Part shown: positions 42,265 to 53,127 of the stretch, one piece after another
Numbering within the stretch: position 1 is the stretch's first letter
Layout of the letters: each line of letters opens with the position of its first letter
Assembly: GCA_946811185.2 (NCBI GenBank)
Contig: OX328105.1
Span: 35,467,394-35,531,393, forward strand
Direction of reading: 5' to 3'
DNA length: 64,000 nt
DNA from: Hippopus hippopus
Taxonomy: Eukaryota > Mollusca > Bivalvia > Cardiida > Cardiidae
The notes under the pieces: model-generated
What the model was told of the DNA's origin: nothing
The model's database searches: none
The model's input: only the letters and a program-made list of their open reading frames with translations
Program-made: the position numbers and the translations under genes

Positions 42265-42438
42265 TGCCAATATGTTTAATGCTCAATTGATGAGATTTGT
42301 CTTTGGTAGGGTAGAAAAAATTGTGGCTATCTGCGTTTCCTCCTTTTCCCACATTGTTTTCAAAAGTCTCCTTCCTTGTTTTCGAAATTCTCCTTCCTCA
42401 AGGTCATTAAAACTTGAGATCGTGCGGTAGAGAGTTAA
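42265..42438 (-). mobile_element. TTAA-A element, 5' part worn, local duplication
   Basis: The block CTCCTTCCTTGTTTTCGAAAT is followed by a second CTCCTTCCTCA, a small duplication next to the right arm. The right end is CGTGCGGTAGAGAGTTAA. Confidence 0.7.
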
Positions 42439-43284
42439 TGTCACCTGAGGATGCCCCCCGAATCTCCCCAAGTTGGGTAATATTTCCTTGTGCAAAACAC
42501 TTCTAAACTTTTTGTGTAAAGAGTGAGAATATTTTTCTTAAAATGAGGTATTGCAAAGTCATAATATTGGTCATGTGACTGGGACATGAAGAATGCCTTC
42601 CTGCATGGTTCCCCATGCATTAACTGTCAGGAATGTGCATTTTCAGACAGACAAATTGAATTGCGCAATTTTGCCAGCAAGTTCCTCAGCTGGCTGGAAA
42701 GGTGGGGGGGAAAGAATATCATTATTGTGTCTTGGCTGGGAAAGGCAAAAATGAGATATTTTCGAAAGTCTAGCTACTGCTTTCCAGGAACATTGTTTTG
42801 TTATGTTGTTTAAGGCTGTTATGAACACTGCAAAATTATGCTTTGTTTAATGGAAATATTGTTTTAAACTCTGTGGCTAAATCTAAGGAACTTTTGGTCA
42901 GTGTTCCATGTTAAAACCTATTTTGTAAACCAGTTGAGAGCTGAATATTTTCAAGTTTTAAAAGAGTCATTAAAAAATGCTTTGTAATAAGTTCTGGCTT
43001 TTTTGTTTCTATTTTACGGAATATATATTAGAAAAAAAAACATTCAGTGTCTATCCAAAATCAGAGTTTCTATTTTGTTCAGTCTGATCTTGATCACCAC
43101 TTTCTGCAAAATCTTTCAATGTTGTGCATAGTGCTTTGGAGTTTCAATCTGGTTGCCAAGATGGTTTGATGGAAGATGGATTTTGGTCTGAAAGTGGTTT
43201 GCTTTGTCTTGCAATGTTGTAATGGAATCCTTTTTCTGGAAAAAAAGGTATCACAATTTTTTTTTCTGTTTGTTTGAAATGCAG
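42439..43284. other. Mostly unassigned stretch
   Basis: A B/C palindrome arm lies at about 43080-43100 (AGTCTGATCTTGATCACC). No gene was recognised. Confidence 0.35.
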
Positions 43285-43472
43285 ATACTGTACACGTGGA
43301 TAATATGAGAAAAAGTGGCGAATCAACAATTATGGACATTTTGCGTACGGAAATGTTTGTGAATTCAAAATGCTTGTTATTTGCTGGTATACCTGTTGTA
43401 AAATACGCAAATAAAAAAGTTCGCGAATTTTTCAAATTCGCGAAATAACAAGAATTTCCACATATACAGTAT
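43285..43472. mobile_element. MITE-like repeat G, copy 2
   Basis: The ends ATACTGTACACGTGGA and TTTCCACATATACAGTAT are inverted. The interior has CATTTTGCGTACGGAAAT and TTCGCGAATTTTTCAAATTC, matching 6428-6640. Confidence 0.7.
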
Positions 43473-43517
43473 ATTTTTTTTATCGTCATTATGAAAAGCA
43501 AAACAGAAATTGGTTTT

Positions 43518-43566
43518 GTAGCTTGTGTAGATCAAAATCAGACAGCATGGACCTGCAGTCTGATCT
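43518..43566. repeat. TTAA-B/C palindrome remnant
   Basis: GTGTAGATCAAAATCAGAC and CTGCAGTCTGATCTG. Confidence 0.5.
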
Positions 43567-43782
43567 GTAACTCTTTACAAGACAACAAAATGTTGGGCTC
43601 ACCAAAATTGCAAGCATTTGCAGACAGCAAATTAAATACGGCTCAAATGATGGGATTTGTCTCTGACAGGGCAGAAAATAGTGTGAGAAATGGTAAAAAT
43701 GCAGATTACCAGCTTTTTTCCATTACCTACATGGTTTTCAAAAGCCTTGTCCCCCAGGGTTTATAAAATTTGTGGAGAGTAA
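43567..43782 (-). mobile_element. TTAA-A element, diverged
   Basis: The left end CTCTTTACAAGACAACAAAA and GGCTCAAATGATGGGATTTG are well kept. The palindrome and right end are worn. Confidence 0.8.
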
Positions 43783-43917
43783 ATCTCCGCTGTTTGATAC
43801 CCTGCGGCATATTCTGGCCAAAAGCACTATGTAGCTCTTCCTTTGCTGAAAATGTCCATTTCAGTAGTTGTGGTTTCAAGGTTAGACAGTGTTTGACCAG
43901 AATGTCTAGGTATTGCT

Positions 43918-43976
43918 GGCTGTGTAGATCTAAGATCAGACTGTTATTCTCTGCAGTCTGATCTTGATTTCAAATG
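43918..43976. repeat. TTAA-B/C palindrome remnant
   Basis: CTGTGTAGATCTAAGATCAG and CTGCAGTCTGATCTTGAT face each other. Confidence 0.55.
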
Positions 43977-44003
43977 ACCACAAAAACAGCTTGTCATGGA
44001 AGG

Positions 44004-44228
44004 TTAACTTTTTACATAGTGACAAACTTTTAGACTATCCTAAATTGAAAGCATTTGCAGACAAAATAAATGCTACTGAAAAACTGAAATTTGTTTTAGG
44101 AAGGATAGAAAACATTGTGGGAAAAGGAGAAAATGCTGGTTACCAGAATTTTCCCCTTTACCAACAATGTTTTCAAAAGGCATCTTTCTCAGGGTTGTTA
44201 AAAGTCATGATTGTTTGGTAAAGGGTTA
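44004..44228 (-). mobile_element. TTAA-A element, full length
   Basis: Both TTAA sites and the expected centre are present. The second arm has three unpaired changes. Confidence 0.93.
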
Positions 44229-44628
44229 AATCTTTAAGCAAATAACAAAAATTTTTAAAGCAGCAAGTGTGGAGACAAAGTTACTTTGGCTTAAAGATAG
44301 AATCACAAGTCCGGACAGAAACAATCATCCTATGGAAATTTTGCAAGTGAAAAGCCCTGGCATGACAAGTAAATTTCAAATCTGGTTTTCCATTCAGACA
44401 AGGGGATTTCATACATTGATTTAAAATTGAAAATACCCCGAACTCAAACAGTAAATTTTAAGTATCGGGCTGATTGATGCAGTTAATGCAGTTAATAATG
44501 CTTGAAGACTCAAGTTTACAACTGTCAGATCTGATACCACAAACAGCATGGCATTCTGTACTAGTAAGAGCAAGAAAATGTAAGGAATATTACGCCTTAC
44601 TTTATTCAATTCTATTGAAACTCTAGAT
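44229..44628. other. Unassigned stretch
   Basis: No repeat or gene was recognised. Confidence 0.3.
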
Positions 44629-44845
44629 TCAACCCTTAATCCTCAAAGTGCAAAATAAATCCATCAGACATTTTCAGTGAAGAATAAGATCAAGATAATT
44701 GCGACTTCGTGGTTGCTTTTATCTGCATTGTCTAACAAAGCGGACAATGTAGATTAGAGAGCAGACTGCATTTTTTGTGCAGCTAATCTTGATCTACACT
44801 GTCTGCAAAGGCAACAAAAGTAGTGTCAGCGCATTAAGGGCTTAG
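44629..44845. mobile_element. TTAA-C element, diverged
   Basis: AAAGTGCAAAATAAATCCATC near the left, GCGGACAATGTAGATTAGAG and TAATCTTGATCTACACTGTC in the palindrome, and CAGCGCATTAAGGG at the right. Confidence 0.7.
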
Positions 44846-45325
44846 ATAATTTACTTGTATGCCTCATTACAACTTAATGGTACTGGCATAGGTAAAAAGT
44901 GAAAACCATAATTATGTACCTTATTAGCATGTTTTCTGTTGATGAATCTGCTAAAAAATATCTGGTTAGAACCAAAAATTTGAGATAGATCTATCTATCA
45001 GGGTAGCTATCCCAGTTACCATAGTTGCTTTTGGCTACGTTTTTAAAAAATGTCTGACTTCACTTGTTTTTGTAATATTAGACGAGGTTTTAGTGAGTGT
45101 AGCTCATCTACTTTACAAATGTTATCAAAAAGCTTATATTCAATTTGACGATCATGGCATACTGCAGTATAGACAATTATAGACAGTCAATTAGGTACCA
45201 TAGTTGTCATCATTTTTTGTCTGAATTCCCTTTGTTTTCAATATAATGGCGATTTTCAAATATTATCATATGTGTCAACACAAACTTTTTCTGAAAATAA
45301 TTGACACGGAAAACCAGGGCCCTCT
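44846..45325. other. Unassigned stretch
   Basis: No repeat or gene was recognised. Confidence 0.3.
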
Positions 45326-45595
45326 AACACGCATTTTCTAAGTTGAGTTGTTATTCGAATTGAACTTTACTGACATTTACAGACATTAGTAATGATCTCA
45401 AATCCTAAGCCGATACAATATTTCAGACTCAACTCGGCAAATTCATGGACTTAAGTCTGTTAAGTCCTTTATTTTGCCAAGTTGAGTCTGAAACATTGTG
45501 TGAACTCGGGATTTGAGAACAGTTCTGAAGTCTTTTAATGTTAGTGAAATGCGTTTCAATTAACAAACTCAACTAAACTGGGAAAATGAGTGTGG
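45326..45595. mobile_element. Full-length foldback element K
   Basis: The two halves are inverted over their whole length around GGACTTAAGTCTGTTAAGTC. Matching blocks include AACACGCATTTTC and the complement of GAAAATGAGTGTGG, CTCAAATCC and GGATTTGAG, and TTTCAGACTCAACT and AGTTGAGTCTGAAA. Arms are about 130 bp. Confidence 0.8.
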
Positions 45596-45954
45596 ATTTG
45601 AGCAAGGTAAGAGACTTAAGTTTTTTCATAAAACCAGACCCAGATTCCTTAAAACGAAAACCAGTGACATTAGTGTCAATTTAACATCACCCAATTAGTG
45701 ACATTTCAATTCGTCTTTTCAGCATTGGATTCGGTCATGACACTAAACAGCCAGTTTGATTGCACACTGCAAAAAACTTGAAAGTAGGAGATAAAATATG
45801 TGTTTTATGATGCAACTAGATTTTATGAATTGGAAAAAGAAAATCAGTATTGTACTTTTGAAGAGGGTGAGGTTGACTTGCACTGAAAGTGCTTTATTTG
45901 AATCATGACCCAACATAGCTTGCAGCCTGTTACCATGGCTTCAAACTGTGTTTG

Positions 45955-46193
45955 GGACATGCATGGCTCAGTAGTAAAGCCTAGGACTCATGACCTGGAG
46001 GCCCTGGGTTCGAGCCTCACAGGATCCAGTTGGTTTTTTCGTGGGATTGACCTTGGGCAAGACATACCAGAGCCCTAGCCTAGTACTGGTGAAACCAACA
46101 AAATACATGAATACATATATGTGAGCTGTAACCATGATTAGACTGAAATAATGCTGAAAGTGCTGTAAAACACCATTCAATAAATCAAACCAC
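45955..46193 (+). mobile_element. tRNA-derived SINE, type S2, most complete copy
   Basis: The A box is TGGCTCAGTAGTAAAG and the B box GGGTTCGAGCCTC, spaced as in a tRNA-like promoter. Downstream are CCTTGGGCAAGACA, TAGTACTGGTGAAACC, CTGAAATAATGCTGAAAG and an AAAACACCATTCAATAAATC tail. The promoter boxes look usable by RNA polymerase III. The downstream body and lack of a tRNA fold rule out a true tRNA. Confidence 0.82.
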
Positions 46194-46281
46194 CTGTTAA
46201 AAAAAAAATTTTGTTTGATGTCAATTCTATCATACCAAACAAGTGATGATTGAAAACAACCACTTTTTATAACCGACTTTT

Positions 46282-46474
46282 TTAACCCATACAGTGCTAA
46301 ATAAACCCAATGGCCATTTTCATTGTAGAAAAAACACCCTAATAAGAGCAATTTCAAGGTTGACTTTGTTAAGAATGTCTTGGCAAAGTGGACATTGGAG
46401 ATCAAAGATCAGACTGCACATTTTTTGCAATCTTCAGCTACACTTGCCAGAAAGGTAGTAGAGAAAGGAGCCTT
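46282..46474. mobile_element. TTAA-C element, right end lost
   Basis: TTAACCCATACAGTGCTAAATA, AGCAATTTCAAGGTTGAC and a worn palindrome, then a junction with the next TTAA-A copy. Confidence 0.65.
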
Positions 46475-46703
46475 AAAACTCTTTACCATACGGCAAAATT
46501 TCAGACTAGTCCAAATTAAAGGCATTTGCAGACAACACATTAAATGTGAATCAAAAATTGAAATTTGTTTAGGGAAGGGTAGAAAACATTGTGGGAAAAG
46601 GAGAAAATGATGGTTGCCAGCATTTTCTCCTTTTCCCACAATGTTTTCAAAAGGCTTCTTTCTCAGGGTCGTTAAAAGTCGGGATTGTGTGGTAAAGGGT
46701 TAA
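46475..46703 (-). mobile_element. TTAA-A element, full length
   Basis: The length is 229 bp. Arms are well kept and the centre region has changes (GATGGTTGCCAGC). Confidence 0.95.
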
Positions 46704-46891
46704 GGTTTAAAACAAGTACGGTCAAGTAAGAAGTTTATATGGACATGTGAGTTTTTAAATCAGTTGTTTTTGAACAAGTGAAATTCTCTTGAGATTTTGC
46801 CAACCTTGTTTACCACTATTATGAAATTACTGGAGGGGGATGTAAAGGAAACAAGTCAGTTTCAGCGAAACTTGACCATATTGTTGTAAGA

Positions 46892-46979
46892 ATAATAACA
46901 CACGATCCAGAGTTTTAACGACCCTGAACGAGAAAGCTTTTTAAACAAAGTGGGAAAAGGAGAAAATGCTGGTTACCCT
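46892..46979 (+). mobile_element. TTAA-A element, 3' truncated, centre inverted
   Basis: Plus-orientation flank ending at GCTGGTTACC, the minus-type centre. Confidence 0.65.
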
Positions 46980-47708
46980 CTAATTGGACAAAACAAGTAA
47001 GATTCAAAAATGGTAGGCATGCCTCACAAGGTGGATACTTTGCTGTTTGCACGTCCTAAAACCTGGACAGCAATGTTACAATTGTCCTATGTAAATTGTA
47101 TGCCATTTTAACCCTATTCATTATGCATGACATCAGCAGAGATAGATCACATACAACCTTACCAATAGCTTTACAATTTTGACTTACAGTCACATCTTCA
47201 CAGGAAAAACTTCTGCCTTTTGATAGTAATACCTGTAAATAGAGAATATGATTCAGTTTTTGAATCTATAAACATGCCCATGTTTTGCACTTTAAGCCTG
47301 TTTTGACATGAGTATTTCTCAAAATGTCAGTTTAGATTAATAATCAGACTGCATGTTCTGTCTGTCAGATCTTGATCTGTACTACCGGCAACTGTCTTGT
47401 TTTATCACATAACCTCTCTTGTTTTCACTGTAATAATTATATCCATTACCAAGTTCCTTATTACAGGCGTTTACCATTATGTGATTAAAGAATCTGGCAT
47501 TCATTGGCTTTTTAGAAAAAATTTTGATTAAATACATCTATAGAAAGGTTATTAAGCTGGCCAAAGAATCACTCAATAACATTTTTCTAGACTTTTTTTA
47601 ATGAAATTTATTTTTAAAAAGCAAGCTTATCTCAGAACCTGTACATCTTAAACATGCCAGGAGTACAAAACAGCTGTCCAGTGACTGCTGTGATTGTGAA
47701 TGGTCTTT
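46980..47708. other. Mostly unassigned stretch
   Basis: A worn B/C palindrome is at about 47330-47392. No gene was recognised. Confidence 0.35.
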
Positions 47709-47932
47709 GATATTTTACCAAACAATCCCATATTTCTAGTCCTGGAGGAGGAAGGTATTTGAAAACATAGTGGGAAAAGGAGAAAATGCTGGAAACCAGC
47801 ATTTTCCTCCTTTTCCCACAATCTTTCTACCCTTTCAAAGACTTATTCAGTTATTTGTGACACATTTAATTTGTAATGTGCATGTGCTTTCAAAACAGAC
47901 AGATCTAAAATTTTGTTATGGTAAAGATTAAA
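47709..47932 (+). mobile_element. TTAA-A element, diverged
   Basis: The palindrome has one extra C in the second arm (TTTTCCTCC) and centre GGAAACC. The right end is TATGGTAAAGATTAA. Confidence 0.88.
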
Positions 47933-47989
47933 TGTTGGAAGAAAATTCTGATTTTCCTTTCAAGTGCATATTTTTTTTTTCAATTTCAG

Positions 47990-48047
47990 CTATTTCTACA
48001 CAGATTCATTTTTTAGCAGCATGGTACAACTGTTTATTTGTGTAAAG
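47990..48047 (+). CDS. Candidate 58-nt internal exon (host gene)
   Basis: A run of ten T's and CAATTTCAG form a strong acceptor. AAAG then GTATGT is a strong donor, identical to that at 21093. One frame is fully open: one leading base, then YFYTDSFFSSMVQLFICVK, ending in phase 0. Frame 0 reaches TAG. The hydrophobic aromatic character suggests part of a membrane protein, but no family was recognised. The start phase needs a preceding exon ending in phase 2, so it cannot follow the 21052 exon directly. Confidence 0.4.
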
Positions 48048-48386
48048 GTATGTTTGTTCTCTATTATTTATTGTTATCTGTTATCCAAAAATATCTGTTT
48101 CATTTAGTATTCCCAAAATGTCTTGCATGTTGAGTCACTTAACAAAAGCACATCATTCCCAAATTTAAAATTGTGGTTTATCTGTGTTTTTGATTTATTT
48201 AATCCCTGATGTGGATGTTGTTTGATGTGAAAACCAAAGAGGGACAGATAAATACTGCACACCCAATTGGCAAACTTTTCATGGAGGAATGATAACTGCA
48301 AACAAAACTTGTATTCTGAGCAACAAAGTAAGCTTTGGACAACTTCCGAAAGAACATAAAAAATGGCTTCATGTATGAATACATGT

Positions 48387-48500
48387 GAAAACATTGAGGC
48401 AAAAGGACAAAACCAGCATTTCTCCTTTTCGCATAATGTTTCTAAAAGCTATCTTTTCAATATGTTGTTAAAAGATGAATATGACTGATAAAAAGTTAAG
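48387..48500 (-). mobile_element. TTAA-A fragment
   Basis: A shortened palindrome (AAAACATTGAGGC against CTTTTCGCATAATG) and a worn right end. Confidence 0.55.
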
Positions 48501-48732
48501 TTTTAACATTAAAGTATTATTTTTACTTACTTTGTGCTTGATTGCAGAATAACTTTTAGAGCACTCACAAAAAAGAATGTATTTAATTCAGTTTAATTCC
48601 GGAAATCAGAAACCCAAATACTGCAGTTTTAGAGCTGTTTTTTAGGCCTGAAAATCACAGGAAATGCGACTGCGTAGATCAAAATCAAATTATATGGTTT
48701 TTGGAGTCTGGGCTTGTCCGCAAGGTCAACTA
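48501..48732. other. Unassigned stretch
   Basis: Only a weak B/C-like GTAGATCAAAATCAAA at about 48676. Confidence 0.3.
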
Positions 48733-48855
48733 AAAAAAAATTGTGGGAAAAGGAGAAAATGCTGGTTACCAGCATTTTCTCTCTTTCCCACAATGTTTTC
48801 GAAAGGCTTCTATCTCAGGGTCGTTAAAACCAGGGATTGTTTGGTAAAGGGTTAA
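48733..48855 (-). mobile_element. TTAA-A element, 5' half missing
   Basis: It begins at the palindrome. The right end is intact and shares TTAA with the next element. Confidence 0.85.
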
Positions 48856-49063
48856 CTCTTTCAGCGCCAAATAAATAAACTCGACCTCTTTCGACCGCTC
48901 TAAATACAATTCACTGAAACTTACAAAGATTTTGATTTTATAGGCTAGACTACACAAGCGGACGGTATAGATCAAAGATCAGACTGCACATTCTGTGCAG
49001 TCTGATCTTGATCTGTGCCAGCCGCAAAGTCACTGTTTTTGCCTATGGCGCCGAAAGGGTTAA
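48852..49063 (+). mobile_element. TTAA-C element, full length
   Basis: The left end is TTAACTCTTTCAGCGCCAAATA and the right end ATGGCGCCGAAAGGGTTAA, a terminal repeat of about 13 bp. The internal palindrome is almost perfect (GATCAGACTGCACATTCTG then TGCAGTCTGATCTTGATC). The length is 212 bp, the same as TTAA-B. Confidence 0.92.
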
Positions 49064-49288
49064 CTCTTTACCAAACGACAGAATTTTTGACTAGTCCAAA
49101 TTGGAAGCATTTGCAGACGACAAAATTAATGTGATTCAAAATTTGAAATTTGTTTTGGGAGGGGAAGAAAACATTGTGGGAAAAGGAGAAAATGCTGGTT
49201 ACCAGCATTTTCTCCTTTTCCCACAATGTTTTCAGAAGGCTTCTTTATCAGGGTTGTGAAAACCAGGGATATTTTGGTAAAGGGTTAA
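49060..49288 (-). mobile_element. TTAA-A element, full length
   Basis: The length is 229 bp. Third link of a chain sharing TTAA at 48852 and 49060. Perfect hairpin with expected centre. Confidence 0.95.
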
Positions 49289-49424
49289 ACAATTGCCAGA
49301 CTTTGTAAGGTTGCCTTGTTTTTTTTTGAGTTCCACATTGCAAAACAATAATTTTCCATATTAGAAATTGCTTTTTTTACTGAACATTGTCAATATACCT
49401 CCTGCAGAGGTTTAAAACCATGGC

Positions 49425-49654
49425 ATAACTCTTTACCACACAATCCCGAGGTTTTAACAGCCCTGAGAAAGAAGCCTTTTGAAAACATTGTGGGAAAAGG
49501 AGAAAATGCTGGTAAGCGGCATTTTCTTCTTTTCCCACATTGTTTTCTACCCTTCCCAAAGCAAATTTGAATTTTTCAGTCACATTTATTCTGTCGTCTG
49601 CAAATGCTTTCAATTTGGACCAGTCTATAATTTTGTCGTTTGGGAAAGAGTTAA
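49425..49654 (+). mobile_element. TTAA-A element, full length
   Basis: The length is 230 bp. The left site is ATAA. The second arm has three unpaired changes (AAGCGGC). Confidence 0.93.
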
Positions 49655-49827
49655 CAATTTGAAAATGTCAACATGTTGAAATCAGAGTATGTGATAAGAT
49701 CACAAAAAAGTCTGCAATCTGTCATTTGGTCAACTGATCAGACCCCTTTTCCATGGAACCCCCACATAAGAGGTTGCAGGTTGCTATTTGCATAACAAGC
49801 CCATGAATGGGCAGAGTTGGTTTCATG

Positions 49828-49973
49828 TTGACTCTTTACCAAACAACTCAATTTTAGACTTGTCCAAATTGAAAGCATTTGCAGATGACAAAGCTTTCTC
49901 AAAAATTGAAATGTGTGTTTGTAAGGGAAGAAAACCTTGCGGGAAAAGGAGAAAATGCTGGTTACCAGCATTT
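49828..49973 (-). mobile_element. TTAA-A element, 3' truncated
   Basis: Left half and first arm are intact. It stops at GTTACCAGCATTTC. Confidence 0.8.
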
Positions 49974-50163
49974 CAAACACTATTTCAAGCATGTCAAGGC
50001 AGCTAGAGCACCTGATCATGCATTCCAGAAATTTTCTTTTCAAGTACATTGCATGACACTTTCTTTTAGCAACTAGCTGTTTTCCCACATAAACAATATC
50101 AATGTTCAAACGTGAAAAAAGAAAGAATTGTAGAGTTACCCTTGTTTTTCCCTATTTGAGTCC

Positions 50164-50412
50164 TATGTGATTCAGTGGTTAAGGCCTTCATTTTGTTTTC
50201 AGGGAATCCTGGTTTGATCCTCCTTTATGACCCTTTTAAGGCAGAAAGGCCCTTGGGCAAGGCTCTACAGAACCCAAACCAGTGCTGGTTTTACCATTAC
50301 TGGCTTGGGTTTTTAAGAGAGTGTAACCTGTAATTCAAGATGATTCAGACCCAACATTATGAACATAAAACAATTAGACTGAAACTCATGAACAATTTTA
50401 ACATTGTTCATA
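50164..50412 (+). mobile_element. tRNA-derived SINE, type S2, diverged
   Basis: The A-box-like TGATTCAGTGGTTAAGG and B-box-like CTGGTTTGATCCTC are followed by CCCTTGGGCAAGGC, GACTGAAACT and an A-rich end. Confidence 0.65.
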
Positions 50413-50427
50413 AAAAAAAACCTGTAA

Positions 50428-50839
50428 TCCACTACCAAACAATCCCATGTTTTAATGACCCTGAATAAATAAGGCTGTGGTGTCCGTGGTTGTGAGGTAG
50501 AACGTCGACCTCGTAACCATAAAGTCCCAAGTTCAATACCTGGGAGCAGGTGTCAACTTTGGGATTTTTCATTGGCCCACACTATCAGCGCAAGTACTGG
50601 TGTGATTCCCAGGAAGCTGAATCGAGAGAGATTAGCATAAGTTGTAAGAAATTGTTTCTCAATCGATGTCAAATGAATACGTTTAAACTAACATCAGGCT
50701 TGTGAAAACATAGTGGGGGGAAAAGGGAGAAAATACTGGTATCCAGAATTCTATCCTTTTCCCACAATGTTTTCTACCCTTTTGAAAACAAATCTATCAA
50801 TTGAGCCAAATGTAATTTGTCATTGGCAGGTACTTTTAA
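50428..50839 (+). mobile_element. TTAA-A element interrupted by SINE S3
   Basis: The left end CACTACCAAACAATCCC runs to AATAAATAAGGCT and resumes TGTGAAAACATAGTGG after the SINE. The last 40 bp are missing at the next TTAA. Confidence 0.78.
50477..50695 (+). mobile_element. tRNA-derived SINE, type S3
   Basis: GTGGTTGTGAGGTAGAACGTC (A-box region), AAGTTCAATACCTGGG (B-box region), GAGAGAGATTAGCATAAGTT and TTTCTCAATCGATG match 31829-32036. AGGCT flanks both sides, a possible short duplication. Confidence 0.75.
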
Positions 50840-51063
50840 CCCTTTACCACACGACAAAATTTTAGACTAGTTCAAATTAAAACACATTTGTAGACCACAA
50901 AAGAAATGTGGATCAAGTGCTAAACTTTGCCTTGGAATCGGTAGAAAACATTGTGGAAAAGGAGAAAATGCTGGTTACCAGCATTTCTCCTTTTCCCACT
51001 ATGTTTTCAAAAGCCCTCTTCCTCAGGGTCGTTAAAAGGCGGGATTGTGTGGTAAAGGGTTAA
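50836..51063 (-). mobile_element. TTAA-A element, full length
   Basis: The length is 228 bp. It shares TTAA on both sides with neighbours. Confidence 0.95.
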
Positions 51064-51272
51064 CCGTCTGCCAATCAATCCAGAGTTTTAACAATCCTTA
51101 GAAAGAAGCCTTTTAAAAACATTATCGGAAAAGGAAAAAGTGCTGGTAACCAGCATTTTCTCCTATTCCCACAGTGTTTTTCTACCCTGTCAAAGATAAG
51201 TTCCATTATTTGAGCCAGAGTTAAAATGCTGTCTGCTAATGCTTTCATTTTTGTTGTTTGGTAAAGAGTTGA
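51060..51272 (+). mobile_element. TTAA-A element, small 3' deletion
   Basis: Left end TTAACCGTCTGCCAATC. The CAATTTGGACCAGTC block is missing before the right end. Confidence 0.88.
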
Positions 51273-51492
51273 TATGGAGAAGTGAGGAGTCCAAAATTTT
51301 CTCATTTCTTAAAAAATTTACGCATCTACAGCACTAATGACAAGATTAGGCTAGAATAGAGCTCGCAGTCTGATCATAGCTTTATACAGTTGCTAATATT
51401 CAAATAATCAGTCGCAAAATGTATAAAAACTGCACTGCTTAGGGTTTTTTTTCATTTGAAAAGTGCTTCTGTACTTACCAGCAGATAGATCC

Positions 51493-51688
51493 ACTAACCC
51501 TTTACAAGACAAACATATGATTTTTACAACCAGAAAATAGAAGACTGGCACCAGGATTTTCTCCTTTTTTCACACTTTTTTGTACTACTTTTAAGACAAA
51601 TTGCATTTTTAGAGTTATTGTAAAACTGTTTTTTGCAAATGCTTAGAGTTTGATCAAGTCAAAATTTTGTCATCTTATTAAGGGATAA
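51493..51688 (+). mobile_element. TTAA-A element, first arm deleted
   Basis: CCCTTTACAAGACAAAC then GCACCAGGATTTTCTCC. The right end is TTATTAAGGGATAA. Confidence 0.7.
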
Positions 51689-52314
51689 TTCTATTATGCA
51701 GATTCTTTATATTATGAGCCTGGACCTGTGAGTCAGAGGTCTGAAAACATTTGAGTCAGACTGCAGGCTTGTTCTAGCTTAGTCATTGGCATGTACAGTT
51801 AGACTACAAAAAGTTTTTACTTGAATTTTAACCAAAAGTTCTGGGAAAAGTCCCACTTCCAAGTCATGAATTCAAAATTATATGTCTTCCTCTTGGTATA
51901 TATTTTACTGCAGATAAATGTTTGTCATAAACCTTTTGTTTCATTGTAACCCATTATCTATGATCATGCAGAAGTAGGTTTTTGGAAACATTTTGCTAAA
52001 AATGCAGGTGAAAATAATACTTGCCTCTGCCTCACTTTTTCAATGAGAGTTTGTCTCCAATTCAGCATGTAACTTGGTCTTGGTTTTTCTGTTGACAAAA
52101 TGTTTCAGGAGTGTTGTAGGTGATACCAACAGTACTGTTACTGAAAGAGACACTGAGCTATCTATGCCAGCTGCATAGCTGGGATCAAACAAATAGAGCA
52201 ATATTAGGTGCCTATACAGATATTATCAATACTTTTTAGATTGAAAACCCTGCAAAATGGGTTTGCTTTCTGATTTTGCATGGATTGGGGCAAAACTCAG
52301 TGTTGGACAGCAGT
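51689..52314. other. Unassigned stretch
   Basis: No repeat or gene was recognised. Confidence 0.3.
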
Positions 52315-52402
52315 TCTTCATGGACAAGATACATTATGTGAGCTGCATTTTAGTTGTAATCTGCAAATGAATTTGGACAAGTCTAACATTTTGTCCTCTG
52401 GA
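52315..52402 (+). mobile_element. TTAA-A 3' fragment
   Basis: AATCTGCAAATGAATTTGGA and GTCCTCTGGAAATGAGC. Confidence 0.45.
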
Positions 52403-52607
52403 AATGAGCACTGAATAAATCTAGCAAACATTTTCAGTCTAGAAGTAAGACCCAAGTAATTGCAGTGTCAGGATTGATTTAATCTTCAGTGTCTCAACTA
52501 AGTGGACAGTGTAGATCAAAGATCAGACTGCAAATTTTGTGCATTCTGATCTTCATCTACAATGGTTGCAAAAGCAACCACAGCTGTGGAAGGTGCATGA
52601 AGGGTTA
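52403..52607 (+). mobile_element. TTAA-C element, diverged
   Basis: Left AGCACTGAATAAATCTAGC, palindrome GTAGATCAAAGATCAGACTG and TTCTGATCTTCATCTACAA, right end GTGCATGAAGGGTTAA. Confidence 0.75.
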
Positions 52608-52865
52608 ATCAAGTTACATCAAAAGTCCAGCAGCTATAATGTCCAGTCTAGAACCAAAGTCGTAATTATGTTGGTTTTTTTCCCGTCTGCCAGACTATTG
52701 TATTAAATTTATTGTGTTATCATGTGACTTGTGACGAGACAAAAAGTACATCGTTGTATAGATGACTTTATGCTGTGGAGAAGATCGCAAAGATGAGAAA
52801 AATAGCAATATTTGGGTGCTCTTGTACTGTGTCTCAAGATGTGGCCACTGACTTAAGCTGTAAGT

Positions 52866-53127
52866 GTGGCTCAGTAATTTAGCTGTCAAGTGCTGGACTG
52901 GTTGCTATTGTAAACAATTTAGATCAAGATCAGACTGCACAGAACATGTCTGCTACTTTGTTAAATATCATAGCCAACACAACATTGAAATGGAAAGAAT
53001 TCAACTGAAAAGGTTTATTGCATTAACTGAATGTTGGGAGGGTGCATGTGTAGGTTATGTAATTAGGCAACCCTGGTTTGAATCCAGCTTGTGCTGCTTT
53101 TGTCTAGGAAGTGTCTTTGGGTGTCAA
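52866..53127 (+). mobile_element. SINE S2-like, interrupted
   Basis: TGTGGCTCAGTAATTTAG resembles an A box and CTGGTTTGAATCCAGC a B box. About 190 bp lie between, including a B/C palindrome arm (GATCAAGATCAGACTGCAC). Confidence 0.4.

Noticed and set aside
45955..46040. Possible tRNA gene
   Set aside because: A and B boxes are present, but no cloverleaf with a plausible anticodon arm was found. The sequence continues into a SINE body with relatives at 7.7 and 26.4 kb.
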